DNA of 64,000 bases from Symbiodinium natans (GCA_905221605.1 CAJNDS010001979.1:651203-715202); one strand, 5' to 3'. Shown: positions 11,401 through 21,234, numbered from the stretch's first letter. A program made the numbers and translations. Notes: generated by a model not told the origin, from the letters alone.

Positions 11401-11461
11401 ATTTTTTGACCTCTGAAACGATAGCTTACGTTTTGAAGTTCCTCCGCTATGACACGTAACC

Positions 11462-11803
11462 CTAAAACCCCCTAAACCGTAGGAATTCAGTTCTGCCCGC
11501 CAAAAGCTGAATTGGCCTTCCGCGGCACGCCGGACGATGCTGGCCGAATTTCCGAGGCCGCCCGTACAAGAGCCCGGCTGACTTACTCATGCTGTGGCGG
11601 ACTCCGCTGCGCAACACTTGCAGGCGCGTCGGTGGGCCGCCTTCTGAGAGAATTGCGGGGGATGTCCGGGCTTGAGCCCGATTGAGAGACAGGAAGACGA
11701 GGGCGTGTCTTTGGAGCATCTCTTCAGCAAGGCGGATGAGCTGCAGGGCCTCTTCGGTTGAACACGGGTTTAGGGTAGCTGGCGGTTTCAGCACGCTCCG
11801 CAA
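11462..11803 (-). CDS. Unique GC-rich open frame on the minus strand
   Basis: A 113-codon frame on the complement, the only long minus-strand frame here without telomere or microsatellite content in its core (EEALQLIRLAEEMLQRHALV, then SMSKSAGLLYGRP). The N-terminal part looks helical. All better-supported exons in the window are on +, so this could be antisense openness of GC-rich DNA, an old gene fragment, or a separate gene. No family was recognised. Confidence 0.3.
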   Translation of the reverse strand: MRSVLKPPATLNPCSTEEALQLIRLAEEMLQRHALVFLSLNRAQARTSPAILSEGGPPTRLQVLRSGVRHSMSKSAGLLYGRPRKFGQHRPACRGRPIQLLAGRTEFLRFRGF

Positions 11804-12090
11804 TCACGGGGTCACGAGGTTTTGTTCTGGGGTTTTACTGCTTGGGGGAAGAACCCTATAAGGCCCTAAAACACGAAGCAATCACTACGAAGCAATCAAG
11901 GGATTAGGACTCCTACTGTACCGCTGAGAGTGTACTGGTACCCTTAAAGGTTCCCCTTTGTATAGTCCACCCTAAACCCGAAACCCTTATACGACCTTCT
12001 AAGGATCTTTAGAAGGTTTCTCAAAACTCACTGGTGCCAAGGTCGCAACCTTAAGGGTCCAAGGCACAAACCCCGCCTCTTTGACTTCAG

Positions 12091-12186
12091 CCTACACTGA
12101 AGGACTTATATCCTAAGCTAGGATCCTTACAACCCAATTTAGGATGCTTATACCGTCTGCCTCTACTTATAATTAGGGGGGGATCT
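12091..12186. repeat. Fold-back element, family D copy 2
   Basis: Core CTAGGATCCTTACAACC with the CTCTACTTATAATTAGGGGG end. The left arm is truncated relative to 30397-30516. Confidence 0.5.
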
Positions 12187-12328
12187 CCCTGTAGCCTGGC
12201 ACCCAAACCCTAAACCCTAAACCCCCAACCCTAAACCCTAAACCCTATAAACCCTATAAACCCTATAACCCTATAAACCCTAAACCCTATAAACCCTAAA
12301 CCCTAAACCCAAAACCCTAAACCAAACC

Positions 12329-12400
12329 CGCGAGAGGTACGTCTTTTCCATTCGCCCCGTGACCTTGATCGAGCCAGCCCTGGACCGCCACCTCGCATCT
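12329..12400 (+). CDS. Candidate exon, unrecognised
   Basis: Open frame YVFSIRPVTLIEPALDRHLA with high GC3, ending at TAA (12401-12403). It is preceded by CCCTAAA-type repeat. It could be a terminal exon with a real stop or an internal exon with an unseen donor. Confidence 0.35.
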
Positions 12401-12424
12401 TAAGCCCCAAAACCTACCCCTGGG

Positions 12425-12580
12425 GGTCCATGTACAAGGTTTAGGGTTTAGGGTTTAGGGTTTAGGGTTTAGGGTTTCGGTTCCATGTACCTAATTATTA
12501 TATACTTGGGCCCCAAGAGCCCCTATCTAGCAAGTGCTTGAAGGCCCAAGTATTCCCTAGTTAGGTACATGGACCCTTAG
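12425..12580. repeat. Family C fold-back element split by a telomere-type block
   Basis: The left terminal word GGTCCATGTAC is present twice, at 12425-12435 and in near-identical form at 12479-12490, with about six TTTAGGG units between. The rest of the element (ATATACTTGGGCC, then GGTACATGGACCC) follows intact. Confidence 0.7.
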
Positions 12581-12591
12581 GGGTACTATTT

Positions 12592-12688
12592 CCTTAAGAA
12601 CCCCCCCCCAAAAAAAAAAACAAACAATGATCCTCATTTTGTCCTTTTTAAGGAAGCATGTATCTTTTCGTGGGGTCTCAAGCAAATA
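12592..12688. repeat. Fold-back element, family O copy 1
   Basis: TACTATTTCCTTAAGAACCCC at the left pairs with GGGGTCTCAAGCAAATA at the right. Copies at 30280-30386 and 62949-63058 share these ends while the middles differ in sequence. Confidence 0.6.
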
Positions 12689-13367
12689 GAAGCAAAGCGC
12701 CAGACCTGGACCCTTTAGGCTTTGGGCGGTTTAGCTTGGCAGGTTTAGGGCGTGTAAGCCCTAAACCTACTAAACCAGAAACCCTCAGGGTTGATCCTGA
12801 GGGGATAGCGGAGGAGGAGGCAGGCGTTCCTTAGGAATATTCGGGGAAGCGGAGGGCTACGCAAGCAAAAACGGGTTTGGGCTTTCAGGTTTCGGGTTTA
12901 TAGGGTAGTTGTTTTTATTGCCAGAGAGGGACAAAAACACATCTGCAAGGTTTGGGGCTTCGAGTTTCGGGTTTAGGGATAGGGGTTTAGGGTTTTAGGG
13001 TTTAGGGTTTAGGGTTTTGGGGCTTAGGGTTGTCTAGGCTTATTCTGGGAGGCTCAGAGTACTTATAACTCTAATTCTAAGTGCCCGCTGAAGTCCTCTA
13101 AGTAGGTTCTAAGTAGGTTATAAGTAGGCTGAGCATTGTGGTAATAAGCACCCATGAACCTTCAAGGTGGCCCAAACCCTTTAGGGTTGAGGGTTGAGGG
13201 TTTAGGGTTTAGGGTTTAGGGTTTAGGGTTTAGGGTTTAGGGTTTAGGGTTTAGGGTTTAAATCAGCTTTTCAAGGGGCTAAAGGAGGAACCCTTATTAG
13301 GGACCTTGGGGGGCGTTTAGGGCCCTAAACCCTAACCCTCAAACCCTGAACCCTAACCCCAACCCCT

Positions 13368-13492
13368 ACTTGGAGGTTCATGGTACTTGTTAGCCAATTA
13401 TTCTCACTTATAAGCCCCTTAAGTCCGCTAATATGGTTACAAGTACAGTGATAGCTGTGTCTTGGTCAGTTAGTGCCCATGAACCCCCAAGT
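13368..13492. repeat. Fold-back element, family B copy
   Basis: ACTTGGAGGTTCATGGTACTT and GCCCATGAACCCCCAAGT ends with CACTTATAAGCCCC and AATATGGTTACAAGTACAG inside. Copies or relics: 13060-13172, 14455-14615, 20404-20584, 55030-55146, 60680-60786, 62122-62299. Confidence 0.7.
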
Positions 13493-13620
13493 AACCCCTA
13501 AACCCCAAACCCTAAACCCTAAACCCCAAACCCCAAACCCTAAACCCCAAACCCTAAACCCTAAACCCTAAACCCTAAACCCTAAACCCTAAACGTAATT
13601 CCTAAATTAGCATCCCCCGG

Positions 13621-13706
13621 AGCACGTGTCTTTGGGAGGACGCGCAGCCGGTGATGATGCCGGTGGTTCTGCTGGCGCTGGCTCCTTTGGCTTGCACAGG
13701 ACGTAT
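13621..13706 (+). CDS. Candidate exon with hydrophobic segment
   Basis: Frame STCLWEDAQPVMMPVVLLAL then APLACTGR with a GT at 13707 (gtaggg). The hydrophobic run could be part of a membrane helix. A second frame is also open, so frame and reality are uncertain. Confidence 0.33.
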
Positions 13707-15229
13707 GTAGGGTGGACTCTACTGCTTAGCAGGGTTTAGGGTTTAGGGTTGAGGGTTTAGGGTTTAGGGTTAAACTGGGACTCTGGCTACCTACAGTTTA
13801 GTAGTAACTATCTACCCTTAGTTCGTAGGTAGAACCCTTAAACGTGTAGGTAAAGCGGGTCCCATGTAGGGTTTAGGGTGAAGATGAAGGGTTTGGGGTT
13901 TAGGGTTTCCAGGTGTTTAAGGGTGTAGGGAGTGGTTCAGTTTGCAGAGGGCTTATGGCTTTTGCAGGGCTAGTGGGGGGGGGGGGGGGGGGGTGGGGTC
14001 CACATGGTTTTAGGGTTTAGGGTTTAGGGTTTCTTAGGGTTTAGGGTTTAGGGTTTAGGATTCGAGGTGGATCTGGGCACCTGGTCCACACAAGCCAATT
14101 AAATCTCTCACACCTTACAAACAGGGGTAATGGTGCCCATATTCTGCTTGTGTACCTACGACATTCCTGCATCGGGTTCCCATATAATACCTGTGGTGTC
14201 GTAGACCTCATTCCTTAAATCTCTGAAGAAGAACGGCATAGGTTGGAGTTTAAGGGTCAGGGTTTCGGGCTTCTATATCCAAGCCTTAGATCCCAGACTC
14301 TCCAACCCTCTCGTAGCCATGGCGCGTCAAAACGCTCCGGCCAGAACTCTTTTAAACCCGAAACCCTAAACCCTAAACCTTCGAACCCTCGGATGCGCTC
14401 TCGGGTGCCCTATGGTACCCTTCTTCCCCTGCTGGATGCGTCGTACTTGTGGGTTCAGGGTACTTATATAACCCCAAATATCACTGTACTTCCAAGCCCC
14501 CCCTAATTGAGTGCTGTAAGGAGGTTTAGAAGTAGACTTAAGTAGACAGGACTTCTAACTGGAGAAGATTAAAGCCCAAAAAATGCGGTTATAAGCAACA
14601 ATGGACCTCCAAGTATACACCCCTGAAAACAGCGACGGGCAGCCCATTTCCTGCTTCGGTACCTTTTGCAAACTAGATTTAAGGGTTCAGGGTCGAGGGT
14701 CCCTAAGACCCAAAGCCTAAACCCCAAACCCTAAACCGAAACCCTAAACCCTAAACCCTAGACCCTGAACCCTGAACCCTCAACCCTAACCCCCTCCTAG
14801 GTCTCTATGCACTCCGTCATCCTTTTTGTGGTGGCCTCCGAGGAATGCGGGGAAGTGCTGACTTAGAACCCATACTCCCTAGAATACCTACCTAGTAGTA
14901 GAGTAGGTAACCTTTAATCCTTCTTGGGGTACTATAATCCCCTTGGAATCCTAAAGGTGAACCTTTGAGTTCCCCCAGGTTACAGGACAACTAAGCCTAC
15001 ATCCTCCTCCCTGACTCCTGGAGTTTTGGGTTTAGGGGGTCTAGGGTTTAAGGTTTTTGGATTTAGGGTTTAGTCGGACTATAGGGATCTCTTCAAGGCG
15101 GAGCGAATTGGCGGATAACGTAGTGGATGGTCAGAACTGTACGCGTCACCCTCAACCCCAATCGCCATCGCGAAGCAATCCCTGAAACCTAAACACCCAC
15201 AAACATTTCAACTACAACAACACGGGCAG
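13707..15229. other. Repeat-rich interval, no supported gene
   Basis: TTTAGGG blocks near 13735-13770 and 14010-14060, a run of about 16 G (13977-13992), a diverged family B relic (14455-14615), family K copy 2 (14868-14996) and decayed CCCTAAA units (14700-14790). Short open frames at 14280-14480 lack splice signals. Confidence 0.55.
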
Positions 15230-15300
15230 TGTCCCCTTTACCATCTCCGCATTCCGCTTCAGTGTACTGCTCTCTCGCGCAGGCCGGTAGAAAGCAACCG
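15230..15300 (+). CDS. Candidate exon with GTAAGC donor
   Basis: After GGGCAG the frame reads SPLPSPHSASVYCSLAQAG then RKQP and meets GTAAGC at 15301, a good donor. Ser/Pro-rich, unrecognised. Confidence 0.45.
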
Positions 15301-15687
15301 GTAAGCACCACTAAATCCCTAAATCGGACGTCCGTGTCCTCGAAGGCCCTAAACAAGAAGCCAAGAAAAGACCTTGATTGACCTTAAACAGATGTGTCTT
15401 TCCAAACGCAGGGTGCATAAAACAGTAAAGCGAAGACCCTCCACCCCCGACCCCCGAACGCACCCTAAACCGTAAATCGTAAACCCTCAACCCTAAACCC
15501 TACAAACCCTACAATCCCTATAAACCCTGTAAACCCTGTAAACCTTAAAAACCCTATAAACCCTATAAGCCCTATCAACCCTATAAACCCTAAACCCTCG
15601 CCCCGGACCTCGGCAGGAGCAAAAATCCCAAGAGATGCAGCGGCTGGAAGGCAGCACAGGGCGAAGGGAGCCCAACAACCCCTAAAC

Positions 15688-15875
15688 CAAGGACTATACC
15701 TGTTCACAATGGGTTTAGGGTTTAGGGTTTAGGGTTTAGGGTTTAGGGTTTAGGGTTTAGGGTTTAGGGTTTAGGGTTTAGGGTTGAGGTCCCCTTATAC
15801 CTCCAGCTTCAATATGCCAAGTCAAGGACGATACCTGTTCATAGGATGTCCCTTATACCTCCAGCTTCAATATGG
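15688..15875. repeat. Telomere-type array inside duplicated unique sequence
   Basis: CAAGGACTATACCTGTTCA (15688-15706) recurs with one change at 15823-15841 after about ten TTTAGGG units (15711-15785). The 24-base word starting CCCTTATACCTCCAGC also occurs twice (15793, 15850), giving a nested duplication. Confidence 0.75.
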
Positions 15876-15884
15876 GGGGTTTTC

Positions 15885-15980
15885 GAAATTAGGGGTACCC
15901 TATTGGGGTCCTGATGAGAAGGGGATCCTACTATTCGGGGGTTTCTATCAGGGGTCCTGTATTTTCGTCAACCCCATGTG
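15885..15980. repeat. Fold-back element, family P, copy without telomere block
   Basis: GGGGTTTTCGAAAT at the left and ATTTTCGTCAACCCC at the right, with GGGGTACC and GGGGTCCTG inside. The homologue at 23091-23226 carries a telomere-type block near its right end and so acts as a filled site. Confidence 0.65.
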
Positions 15981-16026
15981 CCAAGCCGCTAAGCCCCCAA
16001 CCCCAAGCCAGCAGGTCTCCTTGCAG

Positions 16027-16100
16027 GAAAAAAATCGAGACACTGCTGACCTTCCTCAGTGCTGTCTCCTCATGGTGTCATTCTATGCTAAGGATCACCT
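16027..16100 (+). CDS. Candidate exon, frame ambiguous
   Basis: Begins after CTTGCAG and runs to GT at 16101 (gttggg, leading into TTTAGGG units). Two frames are open: KKIETLLTFLSAVSSWC and EKNRDTADLPQCCLLMVSF. The second would join in phase to the exon ending at 15300. Unrecognised. Confidence 0.42.
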
Positions 16101-16161
16101 GTTGGGGTTTAGGGTTTAGGGTTTAGGGTTTAGAGAAATCGCCGTTTGGTGACCACGTCAG

Positions 16162-16240
16162 CTCCTGCCGTGTACTGGCTATCGGACAGGGGATGCCGTG
16201 CGCCATGAGGACGTCTTCCAGTTCTTGCAGTCCTTTGGGC
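16162..16240 (+). CDS. Candidate exon upstream of the longest CCCTAAA array
   Basis: After CACGTCAG, one frame reads LLPCTGYRTGDAVRHEDVF then QFLQSFGRP. Another open frame (SCRVLAIGQGMPCAMR) would be in phase with the 16027-16100 exon. The donor is not obvious. Confidence 0.42.
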
Positions 16241-16245
16241 GACCT

Positions 16246-16555
16246 CAAACCCTAAACCCTAAACCTTATAAACCCTAAACCCTAAACCCTAAACCCTAAA
16301 CCCTAAACCCTAAACCCTAAACCCTAAACCCTAAACCCTAAACCCTAAACCCTAAACCCTAAACCCTTAAACCTAAACCCTAAACCCTAAACCCTAAACC
16401 CTAAACCCTAAACCCTAACCCTAAACCCTAAACCCTAAACCCTAAACCCTAAACCCTAAACCCTAAACCCTAAACCCTAAACCCTACACCCTAAACCCTA
16501 AACCCTAAACCCTAAATCCTAACCCCTAAACCCTAAACCCTAAACCCTAAACCCT
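16246..16555. repeat. Longest interstitial telomere-type array (CCCTAAA)n
   Basis: About 310 bases, more than forty CCCTAAA units with a handful of variants (CCTTATAAA, CCCTAACC, CCCTACA). Flanked on both sides by exon-like sequence, so it is interstitial and not a chromosome end. Confidence 0.95.
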
Positions 16556-16570
16556 GTCTGATTTCCCCAG

Positions 16571-16640
16571 ATGAAGTGCAGAAGTGCTATTCTGACAGGA
16601 GTGGAAGGATTGAAGCTGCGACTGCAAAGCTTGAGCCCCA
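16571..16640 (+). CDS. Candidate exon after TTCCCCAG
   Basis: A pyrimidine-rich TTTCCCCAG acceptor is followed by the frame EVQKCYSDRSGRIEAATAKL. A second frame (MKCRSAILTGVEGLKLRL) is open as well. Unrecognised; the donor is not clear. Confidence 0.42.
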
Positions 16641-16812
16641 CACCCCTAAGTTCGGTAACAGACCCCCCACCCCAGCCCTAAACCCTCAACCCTACATCCG
16701 AAACCTATTTATTTACTTGTTCATGTTTGTTTTTTAGAGCTTAATATTTGTATGTATACATATATACATGTATAGATATGTATACATATATATATAGATG
16801 TATATACAATGT

Positions 16813-16947
16813 GTGTTTTATCATGTTGATAGCGAGGCATTTTTCGCAAGCTTTTTTCCTTGGCGCCAGGTGATGACTCTGCTGAGCGCGAAATCTCGTG
16901 CCTCGCTTGACCTGGAGTTTTTGTTTTTTAAATCGTTGTCCCATTCA
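16813..16947 (+). CDS. Candidate exon, 45 codons, unrecognised
   Basis: Open + frame VFYHVDSEAFFASFFPWRQ, MTLLSAKSRASLDLEFL, FFKSLSHSG, following a TA/TG microsatellite (16750-16810) and followed by G-strand repeats. The splice ends are uncertain. Confidence 0.35.
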
Positions 16948-17775
16948 GGGCCTAGGTTTGGGGTTTAGGGTTGCGGGTTTAGGGTTTAGGGTTCAGGGTT
17001 CAGGGCTTAGGTTGAGGGTTAGATCACTTCCCGACCGAAACAAGGGCAGAAGCCACACCAACCCTAAAACCCCTAAACCTTAAACCCCTAAACGCCTAAA
17101 CCCGAAACCCTAAGCCCTAAATCCCTAAACCTTAAACCCCCAAACGCCCTAAACCCTAAAACCCCCAAGCCTTCAACCCCTTAAACGCCCTAAACCCTAA
17201 AACTCGTAAACCGTAAACCCCTATGCGCCCTAATCCGTAAAACCCTACACCCTAGAACCCTAAGCCTGCAACACCTAAACACCCTAAACCCAAAAAACCT
17301 ACGCCCTAAGACCCTTAAACCCTAAACCCTAAACCCTAAACCCTAAACCCTAGCCCTAAACCCTAAACCGAGAGTACAGAGCATCCCCTATTGCTGTGAC
17401 TCTCCTGTCCCGAAATTACTCCTCTAGCGCCCCGTGGGCTTAAGGGTTTGGGGATTCTACGAACCCAACGCTTCTTCAACATTTTAAGACGTCATTTTTT
17501 GTTCAGGGTTTAGGGTTTAGGGTGTAGGGTTTAGCATTGAGGGTTTAGGGTAAACTCAAAATTCTACAAAGTCGAAGCTTGGGATTTTTCCCCGATGACA
17601 AGCAGTCCTTGATAGGGATGAACACTGGACCCTAAACCCTAAACCCTAAACCCTAAACCCTAAACCCTAAACCCTAAACCCTAAACCCTAAACCCTAAAC
17701 CCTAAACCTCCTCAACCCCCTATTCAGGACTGTTAGTATAAGGGGGAACATCCCAAGTTTGAGCCCTTAACTCAG
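16948..17775. other. Decayed repeat interval
   Basis: Diverged CCTAAAC units (17050-17370), a short G-strand block (17505-17550), a (CCCTAAA)10 array (17632-17706) and the right half of a family A element (17719-17757, GGACTGTTAGTATAAGGGGG). No gene was seen. Confidence 0.6.
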
Positions 17776-17833
17776 GGACTCAGAACGTGGTGTGGCCTTC
17801 GTCCAGCACTACCAGCCGCTGAGGCGGTTCACG
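17776..17833 (+). CDS. Candidate exon, GVAFVQHYQPLRRF
   Basis: Acceptor CTCAG, frame DSERGVAFVQHYQPLRRF, donor at 17834 (gttagg) where a TTTAGGG block starts. It lies 19 bases downstream of the family A half-element. Unrecognised. Confidence 0.48.
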
Positions 17834-18378
17834 GTTAGGGTTTAGGGTTTAGGGTTTGGGGTTTAGGGTTTAGGGTTTAAGGGTTTTCAGGCGTAAGAGG
17901 TGTTCAGGCTTTAGTGGCCTTCAGAGCTTTTAAGGCTGCTTACGGGCTTCGATGGGCGAAGGCTTGTTTGGAGGACTTCTTGGTCATAGTCGGGTAACAT
18001 GTTACATTTTTAAGGGTACTTAAACCCAATAAGGAATATATTTTTTATTTTTCAAATTCGATCCCAACCATGAACTAGACTTGTGCTTCTTTGAAGGCAT
18101 TAAAGGGTGGGATTTTTTATGCCTTTGAGGTTGTCGCGCTTTCCGTGCCCGAGGGTTTAGGGTTTCGGGGCATTTGGGGGGTTTAGGGGGTTTAGGGGGT
18201 TTGGGGCGTTTGGGGCGTTTGTTGTTCAGGGGGTTTGGGGTTTTGGGTTTTTGGGGTTTCGGGGGCCTTGCATTCAGGGTTTAGGGGGCCCTAAACCTAA
18301 ACCCTAAACACCAAACACCGTCATCAACCCTAAACCCTGAACCGGCTGCTTGGCTCCTTCACGAAGACCCACCTGTAG

Positions 18379-18603
18379 CAAGGTAGCGGACGCTGCTACT
18401 GGGATTCCGGAGGAACCATACAGGCGAACCTTGAGGACCCCGAAGTCGTGCTGACCTTCCAGTCCGGCCTGTGGTACGAAACCTTGCAGTGGGCGGCATG
18501 GGAGAAGCCCCCCGAAGCGGTGGCCTCCTCGATGTTCGGCGATAATGTAGATGATTCTTCTGCGCTGGCTGAGACTGAAATGTCCCTCGTGTCTGCTTAT
18601 TTT
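18379..18603 (+). CDS. Long coding segment, unrecognised, ends at GTAAGC
   Basis: After TGTAG the frame is open for 75 codons with strong GC3 (GSGRCYWDSGGTIQANLEDP, LTFQSGLWYETLQWAAWE, MFGDNVDDSSALAETEMS), ending AYF at a donor-like GTAAGC. Length and amino-acid composition make this one of the surest coding stretches, though no family was recognised. Coding resumes only 8 bases later (18612) in another frame, see that entry. Confidence 0.6.
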
Positions 18604-18611
18604 GTAAGCAG

Positions 18612-18749
18612 CAGACTGGCGATCCCACGGCAGGGGAGTCGCTGTTCGAGGCAGTGTGTCGGGAAGTGCACTTGTCTCGCCAGTTCAGAAAAGAAGTGAA
18701 AACGGCGTGCTACAACTTCAACAAGGTCATCGGCCTGCATTTACGATCA
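18612..18749 (+). CDS. Continuation of the coding segment after gtaagcag
   Basis: The frame QTGDPTAGESLFEAVCREVH, LSRQFRKEVKTACYNFNK, VIGLHL is shifted relative to 18379-18603. The two segments are separated by exactly gtaagcag, which starts with a donor and ends with an acceptor. Removing these 8 bases joins the frames at a codon boundary (AYF then QTG). This could be a relic of an almost completely deleted intron, an assembly collapse of an intron, or a frameshift in a pseudogene. Confidence 0.55.
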
Positions 18750-18773
18750 GGGTTAAGGCTACATGGTGTGGAG

Positions 18774-18880
18774 TTGGGATGTTTCCCCTGATACTAATCC
18801 CTACTAAGGACTGTTAGTATAATAAGGGGCTACTATAATCCCTACTAAGGACTGTTAGTAGAAGTTGCAACATGCCAAGT
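18774..18880. repeat. Fold-back element, family A copy
   Basis: TTGGGATGTTTCCCCTGATAC at the left, CTACTAAGGACTGTTAGTA present twice (inner and outer). Part of the right arm is duplicated. Confidence 0.6.
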
Positions 18881-19508
18881 GCGGAGTCTTTCTGGTCTGG
18901 CTCTGCGTAGGCAGTTGGGGATTCAGTCGGACAGATTCACTCATTCCCTGCGAAGAAATCGCAGGCCCCTCAACCCTCAACCCTGAACCCTAAACCCTAA
19001 ACCCTAAACCCTACTAGAAGAGCTTGGGGGCTTGGGAGGTGGCCTCGAGCCTGATTGCTGGAACTCTTCGGACTGTGGGGTTTAGGGTATGTAGGGCTAA
19101 GGCTTCAGGGTTTAGGGTTTAGGGGTATGCGGGGGAAGGCTTCAAGGACTCTTGCGTTAGATGTTTTTCGGGGTGGGAATCAACGACCCGACTAGAGAGT
19201 TTAGGTCCAGGTTCGGAAAATCCTATAAACCCACACAACCCTCAGACTCCAGACTCTACCCTAAACCCCAAACCCCAACCCTTGACCCCTAAGCCGTATA
19301 AGCCCAAACCCCTACACCCCTAAACTCCTAAACCCCTAAACCCCTAAGCACCTGAGCCCCTAAACCCATAAACACAAAACCCTAAACCCTCAACCCATAC
19401 AACCCAAATCCCAAACCCTAACCCTAAGCCCTAAACCCTAAACCCTAAACCCTAAACCCATAACCCATAAACCCCAAACCCCTAAACTGCCCAAAGCGCT
19501 TGGTGCAG

Positions 19509-19552
19509 GCCGGAGCAGTCTGCGAAGCCTAAGGGGCACCATGGCCGTTCAG
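19509..19552 (+). CDS. Mini-exon with telomeric-unit donor
   Basis: 44 bases between GGTGCAG and GTTTAGGG: frame RSSLRSLRGTMAVQ. The GT donor is the first two bases of a TTTAGGG-type repeat, and CCCTAAA-type repeats lie shortly upstream. Unrecognised. Confidence 0.42.
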
Positions 19553-19909
19553 GTTTAGGGTTCAGGGTTTAGGGTTTGGGGCTTAGGGTTTGGGATTTGG
19601 GGTTTCGGGTTAGGATTTAGGGTTAAGGATTCGGGGATATTCTGGGTTTTAGGGTTTGGGGTGTTGGAGTTTGGGGTTCAGGCTTCAGGGTTTGGGGATT
19701 TGGGTTTCGGGTTCAGGGATGAGGGTGAAGGGTTCAGGACTCACGGCTTAGGTTTTCGTGTTTTAGGTTTGGGGCTCAGGGATGAGGTTTGAGGGCTGAG
19801 GGTTTAGGGGTTTAGGGGTTTCGGGTTTAGGGTTTAGGGTTTCGGGTTTAGGGTTTAGGGTTTAGGGTTTAGGGTAGGGGTTCAGGTCGATTTCATGAAG
19901 GTCTAATCC

Positions 19910-19984
19910 ATGGTCAGCCCTCAAATGACTGGCACGCCGTACCGCTTCTTGTGTGGCCCTGCTTCAGAGCAAGCCTGCGCTAAG
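19910..19984 (+). CDS. Candidate exon, MVSPQMTGTPYRFLCG
   Basis: Open frame MVSPQMTGTPYRFLCG then PASEQACAKG in unique sequence between a G-strand block (19800-19875) and C-strand units (20005-20080). Splice junctions are not certain. Confidence 0.33.
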
Positions 19985-20186
19985 GGTTGGAGTTTACGGT
20001 CTAAAACCCTAAAACCCTAAACCCCAAACCCTAAACCCTAAACCCCTAACCCCGAAACCCTAAACCCTAAACCCTAAACCCTAAGTCGGGCTGTTCTGCT
20101 TTCGGTTCAGCCTTTATGCCTTTCCAGCCCAAACACCACACCCCCCAGCCATTGCCCCCAAATCCTCAACCGTGAACTTTTGTGTC

Positions 20187-20275
20187 TCAGTGGTTCAAAA
20201 CCCAACTTTTCAACTTTGGGCCTCTTATAAGGTAGTCTTATTCTGAAAGTTTGAACTTTTTACCCCATGGGTATT
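20187..20275. repeat. Dispersed 88-bp repeat, family J copy 1
   Basis: Nearly identical to 36188-36275: AGTGGTTCAA, CCCAACTTTTC, CCTCTTATAAGGTAGTCTTA, TTTGAACTTTT, ACCCCATGGGTAT. It has weak inverted ends. The low divergence suggests recent spread. Confidence 0.7.
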
Positions 20276-20403
20276 TGCGAAGTCAGGTGCTTTTTTCAAA
20301 AGAAATACCTTACAAACTCCAAACTCCCCATGATGTGCTGGTTCACAGTGCAGTCGCGCTCAGTTTTTCAGTTCTGAGAGACAGCGCCGCGCACGCCCTA
20401 TAC

Positions 20404-20584
20404 TACTTCTTGGACCTCCACTTCTAACCTTAATTATCACTGTAATTATAAGCCCCTAAGTCCTCCAAGTAGGTTATGAGTAGACTTATATATTTGGGGC
20501 TATAAGTACCCGACACCCTAAACTCCTAAACTCCTAAACCCTAAACCCTAAACCCTAAACCTCAAGTACCCATGAACCTCCAAG
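20404..20584. repeat. Family B fold-back element carrying a CCCTAAA insert
   Basis: Left end near 20404, right end ACCCATGAACCTCCAAGTA. Inside, the octamer AAGTACCC is present at 20504-20511 and 20564-20571, flanking a block of CCCTAAA and CTCCTAAA units. Other family B copies lack the block here. Confidence 0.65.
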
Positions 20585-20587
20585 TAA

Positions 20588-20662
20588 AGGCTTAGCCGCA
20601 TCTCCACCACGGCCGCGGACCTCTATGACTTGGCGAACCCGCAAGATCCCCTGGAGGCGCCT
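20588..20662 (+). CDS. Candidate exon, ADLYDLANPQDPLEAP
   Basis: Frame RLSRISTTAADLYDLANPQD then PLEAP with high GC3, starting right after a family B element (its terminal CAAGTAAAG may give the acceptor) and followed by TGA and, within 12 bases, TTTAGGG-type units. Either a terminal exon or an internal one with an unusual donor. Unrecognised. Confidence 0.48.
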
Positions 20663-21106
20663 TGAGAGGTGGCGTTTAGGGTTTTAGGGTTTTAGGGTTT
20701 TAGGGTTTAGGGTTTAGGGTTTAGGGTTTAGGGCGACTGTTGAAAGGCAGAGCAGTGTTCTAGTTGTTCAGGATTTTCCCTCCTTAGGGGTCAAGAGGCT
20801 CTGAAGAAGGAGGCCTGCTTTCTTCTGAGGGTTTCAAGCCAACCCTAAACCCTGAACCAACAAAACCCCTGACCCCTAGACCCTAGACCCTAAACCCTAA
20901 ACCCTAAACCCTAAACCCTGAACCAACAAAACCTAAACCCCAAACCCGGAAACCCTAAAACCTAAGCATGCAAGGGATAGACACGAGTTTTTTCTTGGGG
21001 TACTATAGGGGCCTGAATAATTAGAATAGGGTGGTAGGGGTATAGTTATAAAGAGCCCACAAGGGAATTTTACTAGTAACTATTCCGAGGACTATAGTAG
21101 CTTTAG

Positions 21107-21195
21107 CTCCTCAAAATCGTGAGCCCGAGAAACCGATTTCTGGGGGAGTCCACGCCCTTCAACCTCAAAGGTTTTGTTGACTGTAGCCGCCGCTT
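21107..21195 (+). CDS. Candidate exon, LLKIVSPRNRFLGEST
   Basis: After CTTTAG the frame LLKIVSPRNRFLGEST, PFNLKGFVDCSRRL stays open until TTTCGGG repeats begin. Unrecognised. Confidence 0.4.
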
Positions 21196-21234
21196 AGGGT
21201 TTCGGGTCTAGAGGGTTTCGGGTTTGTAGGTTAC

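Larger units (their letters stand above)
8520..12328. other. Repeat and fold-back element interval
   Basis: Contains TTTAGGG/CCCTAAA blocks (8540-8600, 9740-9805, 10737-10807, 10940-11010), duplicated target sequences around telomere-type blocks (8696-8736, 8932-8993, 10131-10202), fold-back families I (9527), Q (10187), K (10525), F (11248, 11901) and D (12091). One unusual unique GC-rich stretch at 11470-11800 is listed separately. No + strand exon could be supported. Confidence 0.6.

Noticed and set aside
16246-16555. CRISPR-like or satellite array
   Set aside because: Seven-base tandem units without spacers; it is a telomere-type array.
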